A stretch of DNA of 64,000 bases. It comes from Orthonyx spaldingii (Eukaryota; Chordata; Aves; Passeriformes; Orthonychidae). The notes beneath the pieces were generated by a model. The model was given only the letters and a program-made list of their open reading frames with translations, was not told the origin of the DNA and ran no database searches. Below, piece after piece: positions 1 through 11,500 of the stretch (positions within the stretch are counted from its first letter, which is position 1; every line of letters begins with the position of its first letter). The position numbers and the translations under genes were made by a program. Location: assembly GCA_013397795.1 (NCBI GenBank), contig VZTJ01001761.1, forward strand, positions 2,044,481 to 2,108,480, given 5' to 3'.

Positions 1-3000
1 AACATGCAGTAAAATGATCAATTAAAGTGGATTACATGTTCTTAGCTGGTCAGCTATAATACCTAGGCTTGAAAATGTATTGGGGGATCCAGGAAAGAAC
101 ACTGCCTCTTTGCTAACCTCAGAATGCTGCCCTTTATGTTGTGGAAACGTTTTGCTTTCATGTTCCTCTGCAAATTTTCCTGGAAGCAATCCAGTTATAC
201 AGAATGGCTGCTTTTACTACAAACATTATTTCCTGCATGAAATCTGGTCTGAATACCTTTGCATTGCAACAACTTAAGCTGAGAAGGGGGGTCATTTACT
301 TCTATAGTCTACATTGCTTTGTTGCAATTAATTTTTTATTATGTACATCCAGTTCCTTCACTGCTCACCAGTACATCCAGGCCTCAAAATCCTTCAAGAG
401 TGAGTTATCCAGGCAGCTCAGTTTCCTCTGTTCTGATCCAAGATGGGTTCTGTTCTGACATGACATGAGAGATGTAAGATAACTAAACACTCCTGTGGCA
501 TATGCCTTTATTTCCTGCTGTAGCTACATGGCAGTTTGTAAGGGCTGCAAAAGTCATGTCTTTTTATATGGTAGGGATTGCTTTCCACTGGCTCCTGTAG
601 CAACTATTACTGGAGGGAAAGAACATGATGAATGTTAGAGTGGAAGAAATAAAGCTCTGTTGGAGGAAGTCCCTGAGAGCCCTTCTATTTATTCAAGTTC
701 AGTGTTTTAGGAAGTCATTACAATGAGCCATCCCAAAAACCAGCTCAGCAGGAAAATGTATTTAACTGAAAGCCATTGTATTCAGCTCTCAGGGCAGACA
801 CAGCACACTGTGTTAATTCAAGAATTAGAGCTCTTTGTTTAATCCCCTTATTTCCTCCTTTCAGCCTGGCATTGTTCCTTCTCTCACTCCCAGACACAAC
901 AGGGAGAGGCAGGTCCATCACATTCACCCCAAGGCCCAGCAGAAACCTGCCAGCATATCCCAGACTTATCCTTCCACTGCTTCAAGCTTTCTAAATGCAA
1001 CAAGTGACTGACTGCAGCTCTTGTCCCTAGAGGAACTGCCTAGAAAAACAACTCCTTGCTTTACTTTATCACCATCTGGGAAGACCTTCCTGATTCACAA
1101 GCTGACACAGAAGTTCGATTGAATTTTTAGCCACTCTCTCTCTTAATCATTTTTAGCCAAAACCCACTGAGGAATAAGTGTCCTCACACTAAAGTAAATC
1201 TATCAGCCAGGGTTGCTGTGTCTCAGTGTGGAGTGATATACACAGCTGTCTTCACTTCCTCCTCCTTCTGACTGGAATCTCAGCTGGATACAGGAAGCCA
1301 CAAGGCCTTTTAAAATCCCCTCAGCATCAGAGGTGCACCCTTTATATGGAACTGGCAGCTGCTCCTACATGAAAATTTCAACATTTTAAGGTATCTTTTG
1401 AGTGGTACAAAAGGTGGAAAAACCACCACAGATGATAACTAATCCAAGGCTTCTCAACACACGCACACACAACCTGTTGCAACATCCATTTTTTCAAACA
1501 GATGCACCACCTTCCATTACAAACCTGCAGCTTAAGGCTGGAGGATGCAGTTTAATAGACCAGCAAACAATATGTCACTTATTATGGCTTCACTTAATGT
1601 AACTGTGGTTACACAGAGCTCTTTGCTTTTGAAGTCAGTAACAGAGACATAAGTTTACTAAATAAACTTGGGTAAATGTGTGTGTGTTTGTACGTGTTCA
1701 ACTATGTGTAGGAAGGCAAAGGATTCATCTCATGACAGAAAAATGGGAGGTGTCATGCTCTTTTTTAAGTATTGTTTCTATGGGTAACATTTCTCACGTG
1801 GTTTAGAACTATTTTACCAAAACTTAGTGAAGAATAATAAAAGAATTTATCTTCCATTTAGAGTATTTCTTATACTCCAGTACATCTCACTCTTACTCTG
1901 CCCGACTGATCTTTCTGCATATGCAAAAGTAGCAAATAACTGAACTATGTACCAGTAAATAGCTGACACTATTCCAAATGGAAGCAGACTATGTTGGCTC
2001 CAAGGAATTATGGGCTAGCTCCTTGAAAAGCATGAATTGTAGAGATGAATAGCATGATCTATAAAATCAGAAAATGTTATCACACTTGGGAAAAGAAACA
2101 GTGACTGTTGCAAAGGATTTCTACTTTTTTTCTTCTGCAGAAGTGTGCTGGTCAGAGCCATAAGTGTTTGCAGTGATCTCACTATGGGGATGGTGTTGCA
2201 GAGCCAGCAAACCTCTGGTAAAGATAAGGCTGAGCACTGTTTTGAATGCTGTGACTTATTCTGACTTTATGGAAGCCACATATCCATCCTGGATTTGTGG
2301 AAGTGGGCGGGAATTATACTACCTTCATCACATTACTAATAAAATAATAAAATATCTCTGAGAGATCCTACAGAGTTCCAGAAAGATTTATCACACTTAT
2401 GGTTTCCAAAGTCACTCTTTTGCTCGAGAATGATGCAGTGTTGTCTTTACTGACCTAATGCAACAGGAGAATTACACAACCACAGGCCACAGTGCCCGGG
2501 TCTGTTCCCATGGGAGATGAGCCAGATTTTCTGAGGGAAGAGGTAGCTGAAGCATAGGGTGCACATATCCAGAGGAGACTACATTTGCATAAACTGTGCT
2601 GGCATTTAGTTCAGTAAGGAGTTCTTTATAACACTACAGTGACATGTTATTGTAGCTTTAGTTAAATGTTCCATTTTCTCTTAGCATGAGTTATCACAAC
2701 ATCAAGCCATTACTATTAGTTAATGGAAACCAAGCACTGTGGTACCACAAGCTATCGTAACATTTCCTGGAAAACCCATATGATATTTCCAGAAGGCATC
2801 CTAAACTACTTTTTTAACTGCTTTGCATTCCAGGAAAGAAACACCACAAGCAATAAACCCTTATAAACATTTTTTAATAGCTAACATTTCAGAACTAGGA
2901 GAAGAAAAAAGAAAAATAAAGAAAAGAAAAAGTCTTGGTAGTTTTTTCTTGAGCTGAGATTTGCTGGAGAGCATAACTTCTCAGAGCTCTCTAAGAATAT

Positions 3001-3755
3001 TTAGAACTTTTTTCTTTGCAAGAAATGTAGCTGAAAGGTGGAAGACAAGAGAGGTGTGGAAGAGGCTTTCACAGGGCAGTCTGCAGTTCCAGCATCTTTG
3101 TAAATTGTTTACTTACAAAAGAGCCATTTTAGCTGTTTAAACCCGGAGTGATTTCAAGCTGTTACCCAGTACATGGTATTTGCAATGAGCTGTCTTAAGA
3201 CCCACAGCCAGGAGAGAGGCTGAGTAATAGGTGAACAAAGAGGTTTGTAAGAGTAGAATGAACAGGTGGCATGGCAGATCTTGGACTGCCACAGATAACT
3301 GGATTTCCTGGGAAACAAAAATATTCCCAGAAACCCAGAAGCCTGAGAAAGAAGGACCAAAACTGCATGCAGAGGAAAGGTAGAAAAGTCAGGCTGAGGG
3401 CAGAGAGTCCCTAATATCTCATAGCAGGTGGACTCAAGGGACTTAAAATGAATGATACATAAGTGTCAGGGGAACTGGGATATCATATCAGCTTTTAAAG
3501 GTACTGATATAAAGAATACTTTGAAAGACCTGGGCAGTGCATCTGGCTTCTCTCTTTGAAAGAAACTACACACAAATGTCATGAACTCTTCCAAGGCAAA
3601 GGCATTCTGCCTTAAAGACATAAATGGTTTCCAGTGAAAGAGTTAGGGAGGGGGAGAAAATCTGTCACCTCACTTAGATGTAGGATGCTTTGGAAGGTAA
3701 TTAGGAAGAGTCGTTTAAAGTCCTGGTTTGGTGTGGTCTGAAAGGATAAATGGGC
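1..3755. other. AT-rich non-coding sequence, no gene recognised
   Basis: All reading frames here are short (at most about 105 codons), occur on both strands and show no family resemblance. The only simple-sequence features are a short TG run near 1677-1688 and an A/G-rich stretch at about 2897-2931. No CR1 or LTR sequence is recognisable. I read it as intergenic or intronic. Confidence 0.7.
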
Positions 3756-3759
3756 AGAG

Positions 3760-3999
3760 GGATGGATGGATGGATGGATGGATGGATGGATGGATGGATG
3801 GATGGATGGATGGATGGATGGATGGATGGATGGATGGATGGATGGATGGATGGATGGATGGATGGATGGATGGATGGATGGATGGATGGATGGATGGATG
3901 CATGGATGCATGGATGCATGGATGCATGGATGCATGGATGCATGGATGCATGGATGCATGGATGCATGGATGCATGGATGCATGGATAGATGGATACAT
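3760..3999. repeat. Compound microsatellite: (GGAT)n passing into (GGATGCAT)n
   Basis: About 140 bases of near-perfect GGAT tetranucleotide repeat run from 3760 to about 3898. The unit then changes abruptly to the octamer GGATGCAT, about 11 copies to about 3985, and decays through GGATAGATGGATACATG. The octamer equals two tetramers with a G-to-C change in alternate units, so the second block probably arose from the first by one substitution and later expansion as an 8-mer. Every frame is open through the array, which creates spurious Met-Asp-Gly-Trp or His-Pro-Ser-Ile repeat proteins that should not be annotated. Confidence 0.97.
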
Positions 4000-4122
4000 G
4001 TTGGTCCTCTTTAGGTTGAGCAGCCTTGCTTCTTTTGTTTGTGTTAGAAGAAAAGTCAGTTCATACCCACAGAGGTCAAAACCGATGGAACCTGTTTAGA
4101 TTTTGTACCCACCCCCTGACAG

Positions 4123-4848
4123 TAGAATCCTAGAATGGTTTGGGTTGGAAGGGACGTTAAAGGTCATCTAGTTCCAAACCCCTTGCTGTGGGCAGGGATG
4201 ACATTTACTAGACCAGGTTGTTCACAGCCCCATCCAACCTGGCCTTGAACACTTCCATGGTTGAGGCAGCCACAGCTTCTCTGGGCAACCTGTTTCAGTA
4301 CTTCACCACCTTTTGAGTAAAAAATTTCATCCTAACATCTAAACTAAACCCGCCCTCTTCCAGGTTAAAACCATTGTCCCTTGTCCTGTCACTAACTGCC
4401 TGTATAAAAAGTCCCTCTCCCTCCTTTTTAAAAGCCCCTTTTAGGTATTGAAAGGCTGCAGAGGTCTCCCCAAAGCCTTTTCTGTGGGTTGAACAAGCCC
4501 AGCTCTCTCAGCCTGTCTTCATGGCAGAGCTGCTCTGGCCCTCTGGTCCTTTTCCTGATCCCCTCTGGACCCGCTCCAGCAGCTCCATGTCTTTCTTGTG
4601 CTGGGGACCCTAGAGCTGGAGACAGAACTGCAGGTGAGGTCTAATGAGGGCAGAGCAGAGGGACAAAATCCCCTCCTTTGACCTGCTGCCCGCGCTGCTG
4701 GGGATGCAGCCCAGGACATGTTTGGGGTCTGGGCTGTGAATGCACACTCTTGGCTCATGTCCAACCTCTCACCCACTAGAACCCCCAAGTCCTTCTCCTC
4801 AAGGCTGCTCTCAATGACTTCTCCCAGTCTGTGCTCATGTCTGGGACG
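4123..4848 (-). mobile_element. CR1 LINE fragment, 5'-truncated, with decayed RT C-terminus
   Basis: The left edge, read on the minus strand, is the avian CR1 3' terminus (CCTTCCAACCCAAACCATTC followed by a degenerate ATTCTA repeat). Going right along the plus strand, the antisense CR1 consensus continues with landmarks such as TCTCTGGGCAACCTGTTTCA, CTCTCAGCCTGTCTTCAT and GACCCGCTCCAGCAG, to about 4848. On the minus strand, 4519-4788 still encodes a stretch with the residues GVLV-ERLDMSQECAFTAQ typical of the end of CR1 ORF2. It leaves the family frame after about 30 residues, so the copy is frame-shifted and inactive. It is 5'-truncated, as most CR1 copies are. No target-site duplication is apparent, which is usual for CR1. 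CR1 is the dominant LINE of birds; the exact subfamily was not determined. Confidence 0.95.
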
Positions 4849-7487
4849 CCTTCAAGGACTACAGTGAGCTGATGCCTAAGGCAGCCTCAGGTTACATGCA
4901 CCATTAAAGTGTTGCTTACTGAAAGCATCAACATTATTTTTGTGAACCATCTGGCTCAGGCTTCCTGGATAGGCTGCTGAGAAAAGGAGACTTAGCCCTG
5001 AGAAATGCTTCTGCATACCAGGAACTCCTGGGGAAAGGATCAAGAGAAATCAGCAGTGGTTGATTCCCCTGCTGTAGTTACTGTTTTGTGAGGCTGTGGG
5101 GGAATAGATGTGCCTACTCTGAGAACGGTAAATCTTAACAGTCATGAAGACTGGTCGAAAAATGAGAATAAAAGAGAAAATAATTTGGGGGTTGTGAGTT
5201 AACTGGCAAACCAGCAACCTGCACTCATAAAATGTTAGCTTTTAAAAAGGATGATTGCTCCACTGTCACTGTGACACGTGAGGGTAATACAGCCTTATGT
5301 GGAGTGGCAGGAAGAATTCAAATTCCTGTTAACGCCCAGCAAGTGCATGCTGGCATTGAAACAACCAAAGATATCCCTGGAACATATCAGGCTGACCTGG
5401 AGCAGCCGGGGCCTCTAGGTTCAAAGAGACTCTGCTGTCCTCAGCACTGAGTTTGAAAGAGATGGTGTCACATGAGTGGCACAGAGGGCCAACACAACCT
5501 CATCCGAAAGATGGAATATGATGCAATGGCAGTCCTTGGTTCTCACAGGCCAGCACATGATTGCAAAAAGATCCAACACCAATACAAAGGGTTAAAGACA
5601 GGATTCAGCAACCTGGGTCAAACTTGGAGATGGATTGCAAAACAGTATTCAGAGAAGATACTGGAAAAAGAGTTTACATGGTCACAGAAATTCAATGAAG
5701 ACCCAGCTTCCTCTCAAAATTGAGTGATCTCATCAGTCTGTGAACTGGTTTTCTGGAGCACAGCTGCTCTATTCCAAATCTCCAATGCAACTCTAAACAA
5801 GGTCCTTTCCTTCTGCAGGGGTCTCGTTCCCTCACCACATCTTGTCCATCTTCCCTGCACAGCCTGCAAACTCTTTGGGCCAGGATTGTCTGTTGCTACA
5901 TGACCGGTGACGTCCTTGTCAAAACTGTTTTCCAGGCACCAGCCTCCCACAGATAATGGAGCACAGAACAGCACAGTGCCAAAGCTGCTCTCTGTGCAAA
6001 GAGCTTATGCTAAGCTCTGTAATTAAGACATATGGGGCCTTATCCACAGCTTAGAGAAGTCAGTGGAAACACTGTCTCGTAGGCTGGATGACAAGATGGT
6101 GATGAAGCAGATTTTATTTTAAGGAATCTTTTTTTTTCTATTTGGGGATATTCAGAGGCTTTAAGGAGAATTGTGCTACTAAAACGCATGAAAATGAAAA
6201 AGAGGAAAAATTAATAAAGTTAAAAAAATATATCAAGATATAAATGGGCTTGAACTGAGATACAGAAAAAATTCACAAACAGAACAAATGAGATTTATGT
6301 TAGTGGGTCACTTCTTTGGGGTTTTAAAAATGTCTTTTTTAAGGGCTAGTTTTATTCAAACTATAAATAAATCCTCTTCTTTACACATGGACATTAATTA
6401 TCTTATGGAATAGAGGGTACTGATGGATGTAAAAAAAAAAGGGAACCTGACCCCTGATGAGTTAAATTTAAGGGAATTATTAGAAATAATTATAATATTG
6501 CATAGGACATGAAGTAGGCATTTTTCAACAACAGAGAAAAATGTCAGTATGCCTGTGGAGGGAGTACCTGACTGGACCACTACATGCAGATATTTAGTAA
6601 TTTCTTTATGTGACAGTTTGCCTATAAAGAGGAAAATATTGATTCCTCTTTGGCTTTGCAAATCAGTGCCCTTAAGTGCTCTGGTCAGAAATTCATAACA
6701 CAGCAATACAAAAATGAAGTTCAAGGAATGAGTCTGGCCCTAAACATTCACAAGACAGAGGGAAGCATTTTTCTTGCTCACGAAATGACATTCAGGCTCC
6801 CAGTTTCCTGTCTTGCAAGGTATATTGTAGAGGCTCTGGAAATACAGTAAGCGTGGTCTGTTGTAACCCAAACAATTACAGTCATCACAACACTAAATTT
6901 TTAAACAGTTAGGTAATATATAATAAATAAAAGATGAACAGGAAAGTACTCACATCTACTTCCCTAATGCATCTGGAAAGTAATTAACTTTTTTTTCCTC
7001 TGTTAAGAAGGTAATGTATTATACCCTGGCAAAGGAGGAGCTGGGCCGTGCATCCCTGATGAGGATTTATCTGAGGTCAGACTCGGAGGGAGCAGACCTG
7101 CCATCCATCCTGCCAGAGCACAGCACCGCCCTGTCCCCCCTGGAGCACTGTCCCATCCCCTCTCAGCAGCAGGTGCCATACCAGGGATGGCAGAGCTCCA
7201 GAGGGACACTGGGATGGGCACTGGGATGGGCTCTGACCAGTCAGGGACACACCAGGCTCCTGCTGTGCAAATGTGGCTCGGGGCAAGGCTCACAATTGCC
7301 TGCCAAGTACTAATGAGAAAATAATCACGGCAGGAAAGGAATTACAGACACACTTGGAGGCCAGTGGGTCTCTCCTGGGGTTCCTGGCATGTGGCAAAGC
7401 ATAAATCTTCTTATTGCAGAGCCTGGCATGGCTGCCCAGGCACTGGAACTCAGTACTGGCATCATCTGAGGGCCTTCCTTGGCTGTG
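4849..7487. other. Non-coding sequence between CR1 and LTR
   Basis: No gene is recognised. The longest frames (6398-6724 minus, 108 codons; 7014-7313 plus, 99 codons) have no recognisable domains. 7030-7310 is locally GC-richer and contains a two-copy 11-base unit CACTGGGATGG near 7207-7228. A/T tracts occur near 6127-6136 and 6430-6439. A possible ancient SINE/L3 tail near 5866-5900 is listed separately. Confidence 0.65.
5866..5900 (+). repeat. Possible ancient MIR/L3-type repeat tail
   Basis: The phrase GCAAACTCTTTGGGCCAGGA followed by TTGTCTGTTGCTACATG resembles the conserved 3' segment of amniote MIR/CR1-L3 elements (AAACTCTTTGGGGCAGGGA, then a CTGT-rich stretch). Only about 35 bases match and the flanks are unrecognisable, so this could be chance. 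Confidence 0.3.
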
Positions 7488-7608
7488 TGTGGTGGTTTCA
7501 CCCCAGCCAAGCCCCAGACGGCCTCACTCACTCAGTCCCCACCAGCAGGATCAGGGAGGGAATCAGAAACATGAAAGACAGAGAACTCATGGATTGGGAC
7601 AAAGACAG

Positions 7609-7614
7609 TTTAAT
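7609..7614 (-). terminator. LTR polyadenylation signal (ATTAAA)
   Basis: On the minus strand CCTATTAAACTGTCTTTG contains ATTAAA, the usual variant signal at this place in this LTR family. Cleavage would be expected about 15-25 bases further, near 7585-7595. Confidence 0.65.
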
Positions 7615-7792
7615 AGGGAAACAAAAGCCATGCACACAAACAGAGCAAAACAAGGAATTCATTCACTGCTTCCCATGGCTGGGCAGGTGTTCGGCCATCT
7701 CCAGGAGAGCAGGGCCCCATCCCAAGTATCAGTGACTTGGGCAGACAAACACCATCACTCCAAACATCCCCCTTCCTCCTTCCTCCCCCAGC

Positions 7793-7798
7793 TTTATA
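7793..7798 (-). promoter_or_regulatory. LTR TATA box
   Basis: On the minus strand this reads TATAAA, followed by GCTGGGGGAGGAAGGAGGAA. The position, about 275 bases from the U3 start and about 180 bases before the polyadenylation signal, fits the core promoter of this LTR. The box is intact; transcriptional activity is not shown by sequence. Confidence 0.75.
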
Positions 7799-8072
7799 CA
7801 CTGAGCCATGATGTCACATGGTCTGCAATCTCCCTTAGGTCAGTTTGGGTCACCTGTCCTGGCTGTGTCTCCTCCCAAACCTCCCATGCACACCGGTCTC
7901 CTCACCAGTGTGGCAGCAGGAAAAGCAGAAAAGGCCTTGGCTGTGTGTGAGCCCTGCTCAGCAATAACAAAAACATCCCTATATTGTCATCACTGTGTTC
8001 AGCACAAATCCAAAACACTGCCCCATAAGAGCCGCTGAGAAGAAAATTAACCCTACCCCAGCCAAAACCAGC

Positions 8073-8530
8073 TCATTCTGACATTTCCAGCCATCACGAG
8101 GGTGCAGCCAGGCTGGCAGCTCCCTGAGAATGGGAGCACTGGGGCATCCCTGTGACAGGGACAGCAGGTCTATCCCATCCTCAGCCAGGAGCAGCTGGGG
8201 ACACTGGGCACCTCCCGGGGTCAGGGCCAGACCAAGGCTAGGCTGGGATGTGAGCTTATGGGGGGGCATGGCTCAGCTGGGCAGGGCCTGGGGAGCTGGA
8301 GGCCAGCCCTGCTGCAGCACCCCTGGGTGCTGACCCGGGCTGCAGGGCCATGGGCAGGTGTGGAAGCCCCAGGGGGCTGCCAAGGGACAGTCAGGGCTGA
8401 GCTTCGTCCCGTTCATCGGAGCCTGGGGCTGCCTTGGGCTGTTGGCCCCACTGAACAACGGAGTGTGAGCCTCCAACAACGGAGTGGAGGTCGAGGGCTT
8501 GTGAGGAGAAGAGTTGCAAACCACTGAGTC
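8073..8530. other. GC-rich block beside the LTR
   Basis: This is clearly richer in G and C than the surrounding sequence (many CAGGG, CTGGG and GGGGCT words, a G7 run near 8258-8264) and holds a few CpGs (8216, 8336, 8406-8418, 8459, 8481). A 12-base word AACAACGGAGTG occurs twice, at 8454-8465 and 8475-8486. Frames are open on both strands for about 70-110 codons, as expected where A/T-rich stop codons are rare. No family is recognised. Confidence 0.5.
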
Positions 8531-11500
8531 ACTGTGTGTTTTCCCTCGTGGGAAGGGGAAGAACTCCTCAAGTGTGTTGCCAGAACCAAGTTCAATGGAA
8601 ACTCCCAAGGCTGGTGTAAAAGGAAGGAGGTTGCCAACGTGGGTAATGCATCAACTTTGGCATTTACAACAAATAGCACAAAATTGATGTGCTCTGAGGT
8701 GTATTGCAAAATCAATTACTGCTGGAAACTTTTAAAGAATGGAGATGTTGCTGAGGGGCAACTTTTAGGACAGGCAGAAACCTAAATTCATTTGTTTTTT
8801 TCTTAGATGATCTCATTGACTGTTCCTTTTTTAAGATTAATGATGCTTTTAATCCTTTGTCAAAGATACTGGTGGTAAAGGTGGGTGATTGGAATTAATT
8901 TAGATAAAAAAATGCATCACACTAAATGCAAATTAAAGCACAGGCTGAGCAAGACTCTAGGTAATGTTTTTAATAGGCAGCTTTTCAAAGGTAGCTACAA
9001 GGGAACAGATGATCTGATGAGTGGTTTTCCGTGTCTGATTTGTGTGGTGAAGACACAGGGAATTGCTCCATGGCTACCCACTTCCTGGTCTAAAGCAGCT
9101 ACCCTTGCATGTCATTTAATTTATACTTAGAGAAATCAAGTCGCAACCAAACACTTGAGGGCTGATTAATTCCTGGAACATCTGTTGGAAGCAGGCTATT
9201 ATTAGACATGAACTTTTGACACAATCTGCAGACATAATCATACACAGAGATTAACCTCTCCTCAATAAGCACAGTCCTGCGCTGCATCCGGAGCAAGACA
9301 CCATGACCCAGATCCCCAGCTGTGGCTGAGCAGCAGTACAGCCCAGCCCCAAAAGGCAAAAAAGGCCTGACCTCAGCTCTCTGTGTGCTGGTCCAGTCCC
9401 ATGGCAGAAGTTGGAGCAACTTGTGCCAGCTGCCGACGGAGACCGAGGTCTCCAGGGGACACAAATGCCACAGCCATGACCCCTCCCTTCAGTCATGCAA
9501 CAAAAGTAGTCAGCGGGAAAAAAATGAGTTAGAGAGGGCTGAATCAGCTCTGAGCTCCTGGGATATGTCCCCTTTAATGGCTACAGGAGCACCACACTCT
9601 CACCACATCTGCCTTACATAGGGGAAGCTACAGATTGTCTGTTAATAGTGCACATGGACCAAAGATGTTTTGTTCCATAGACATGACCCTTGCAAATGCC
9701 AGAGAATTCCTGAACTATACCTGTTCTGACTCTGCTGTCTTTTTGTTGGGCCTAACCCTAATCCTAATGCTGAGGTCCCCAGCACTACACGTGGCCTATG
9801 CTCCCCTTAAAATGCTTTTTCCAACCCCTCTGGAGCTGTTGGCTCTGTGGTGCTCTGAACCCAGCCTTAACCCTAATGAACCCTGAAGGGAACTTGGGGC
9901 AGAGGCTGAGGTCCCCATTACCACTGGGAAGGTTCATGGCTTGTTTTGGTACCAAACCTAGTCCACACAAATTGCCTGCCTCATCTTAAAACTCTGTGTG
10001 ATTCACCTTGAATGCTCCACGTGATTTCATCTGTGTATTTCATCAGTGGCAACCATCTAAGACTTTCTCTGCATATCCATCCTACACATAAACATCTCTT
10101 AAAAAAAACCTACAGATAACATCACAAAATTCGTCCTGAAAAGGTAAACAATCCTCAGCTAGATCCTCCCACTTCTCTGTATACATATTTTAAGGTATGC
10201 TATGTACTCAGCCAGCTGCATAATTAAGCTCAATGGGGAATGGTCTAGATCAGTCCCACAAAGCCAGGGTTGTCCTGCGACTCCTTTGCTCATGGATGTG
10301 ACTCTGTCTCAGACTCCTTTGCCTGCACATCACAGTCAGCACAACTGACAGTGGGAAGTATAACTGGCACACTTAATATAATGTAAGGGTTGAGGCACAA
10401 GGGCATTTCCAATGTCTGATTTCTCAAATTACTCAGTACACACTTATGCTGCTTAGTATTGCATTTAAAAATCAATCCCCAATCATGCCTAAGTGACACA
10501 CAGGAAATCCGTGGCCATGGAGTCTCCAGTGTCTTTCCCACAAAACCTGCCCCCTGCTTCCTCCCCTTCTGCCTCTCAGACCCTCCATTGTGTGAAACAG
10601 TTCTTTTGTCTCTGATTCTCCTCCTTGTGAGGAGAGCAGTTGCAGTGCCCCAGGAAATGAAAAGCAGATGAAGTTCAGCAGTGTGTTGCATGAAGATGTT
10701 TGGCCCTTTAACAGAGTAACCCCTCTACAAATATCTTTTGGTTTGCTTTAATTTTTTTTTTCCTTTAAAATTATTTCCTGCTTTACCCTGTATGCGCTAT
10801 ATAGGTTGTAATTGAATATGAAATAATTAGCGTACAGTGGCTATCATCTCTTCCCTATCGTCACAATATCCCCTGGCACTAGTGAGAGCACCAGGAGGCT
10901 TGACATTCTAAAAGCCTTTTTATTTCCCAATGAAAAACGGTATTTAGGCTATAATTAAATTTAAAAGTACCCTCAGTGGAATCCAGAGTCCACATGCACT
11001 TTCCTCTACATAGGTTCACTCCCATTGACTAAAATCTGCGCTTGGATCACAGATTCATTGATTTGCAGCCTTAGTCTAAGCCTCCTGTGCCTTTTATTTC
11101 CTTTATTAGGAAGCAGCTTATTTTCAATAAGATTCTTTGCTCCAGCTCTTGCAGATACCTTCCCATTTGAAGCCACTCACAGCATTAATGGTACAATCAT
11201 TTTCTGGAGAAATGTCAGTTATTATCTCTGTCTTCAAAACTCTTGAAACATTCAACTCCATTCTAGTTCTTAGGCAACCTGGTATAAAGAAAATTGTTTT
11301 CAGAGTTAAGAACATTTTCTTAACTACACATTTTCCAATCAATTCCCTAGAGGATTAGGAGGAATTTAAATTTTTCAGTGGCCTCGGAGCACTATTAGCA
11401 GTTCCTTCCCTGTTGCACCACATGATTGCCTCCTGAGATGTCTACCAAAACTCAGAAGTGAGGCACAAGGCTGTGGTAAATTCTGTTTGATCTGTTTATA

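Larger units (their letters stand above)
7488..8072 (-). mobile_element. Solo LTR of an avian endogenous retrovirus (ERVL-like family)
   Basis: Read on the minus strand, the element begins GCTGGTTTTGGCTGGGGTAG and ends GGGGTGAAACCACCACA, the inverted-type termini of a common avian ERV LTR that I recognise as ERVL-like. In order it has a U3 region, a TATAAA box (7793-7798), a downstream stretch that in this family encodes no protein, an ATTAAA polyadenylation signal (7609-7614) and a U5 tail. No retroviral internal sequence lies on either side, so it is a solo LTR left by recombination between the two LTRs of a provirus. The edges are good to a few bases. I looked for a short target-site duplication and found no clear one. 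Long open frames across it on the plus strand (up to 178 codons at 7414-7950) are antisense to the LTR and not genes. Confidence 0.9.

Noticed and set aside
3612..4099. Several 80-120 codon frames encoding Met-Asp-Gly-Trp or His-Pro-Ser-Ile repeats
   Set aside because: They are translations of the GGAT/GGATGCAT microsatellite, open in every frame, with no flanking coding signal.
7414..7950. 178-codon plus-strand frame
   Set aside because: It lies almost wholly inside, and antisense to, a recognised LTR, and has no protein resemblance.
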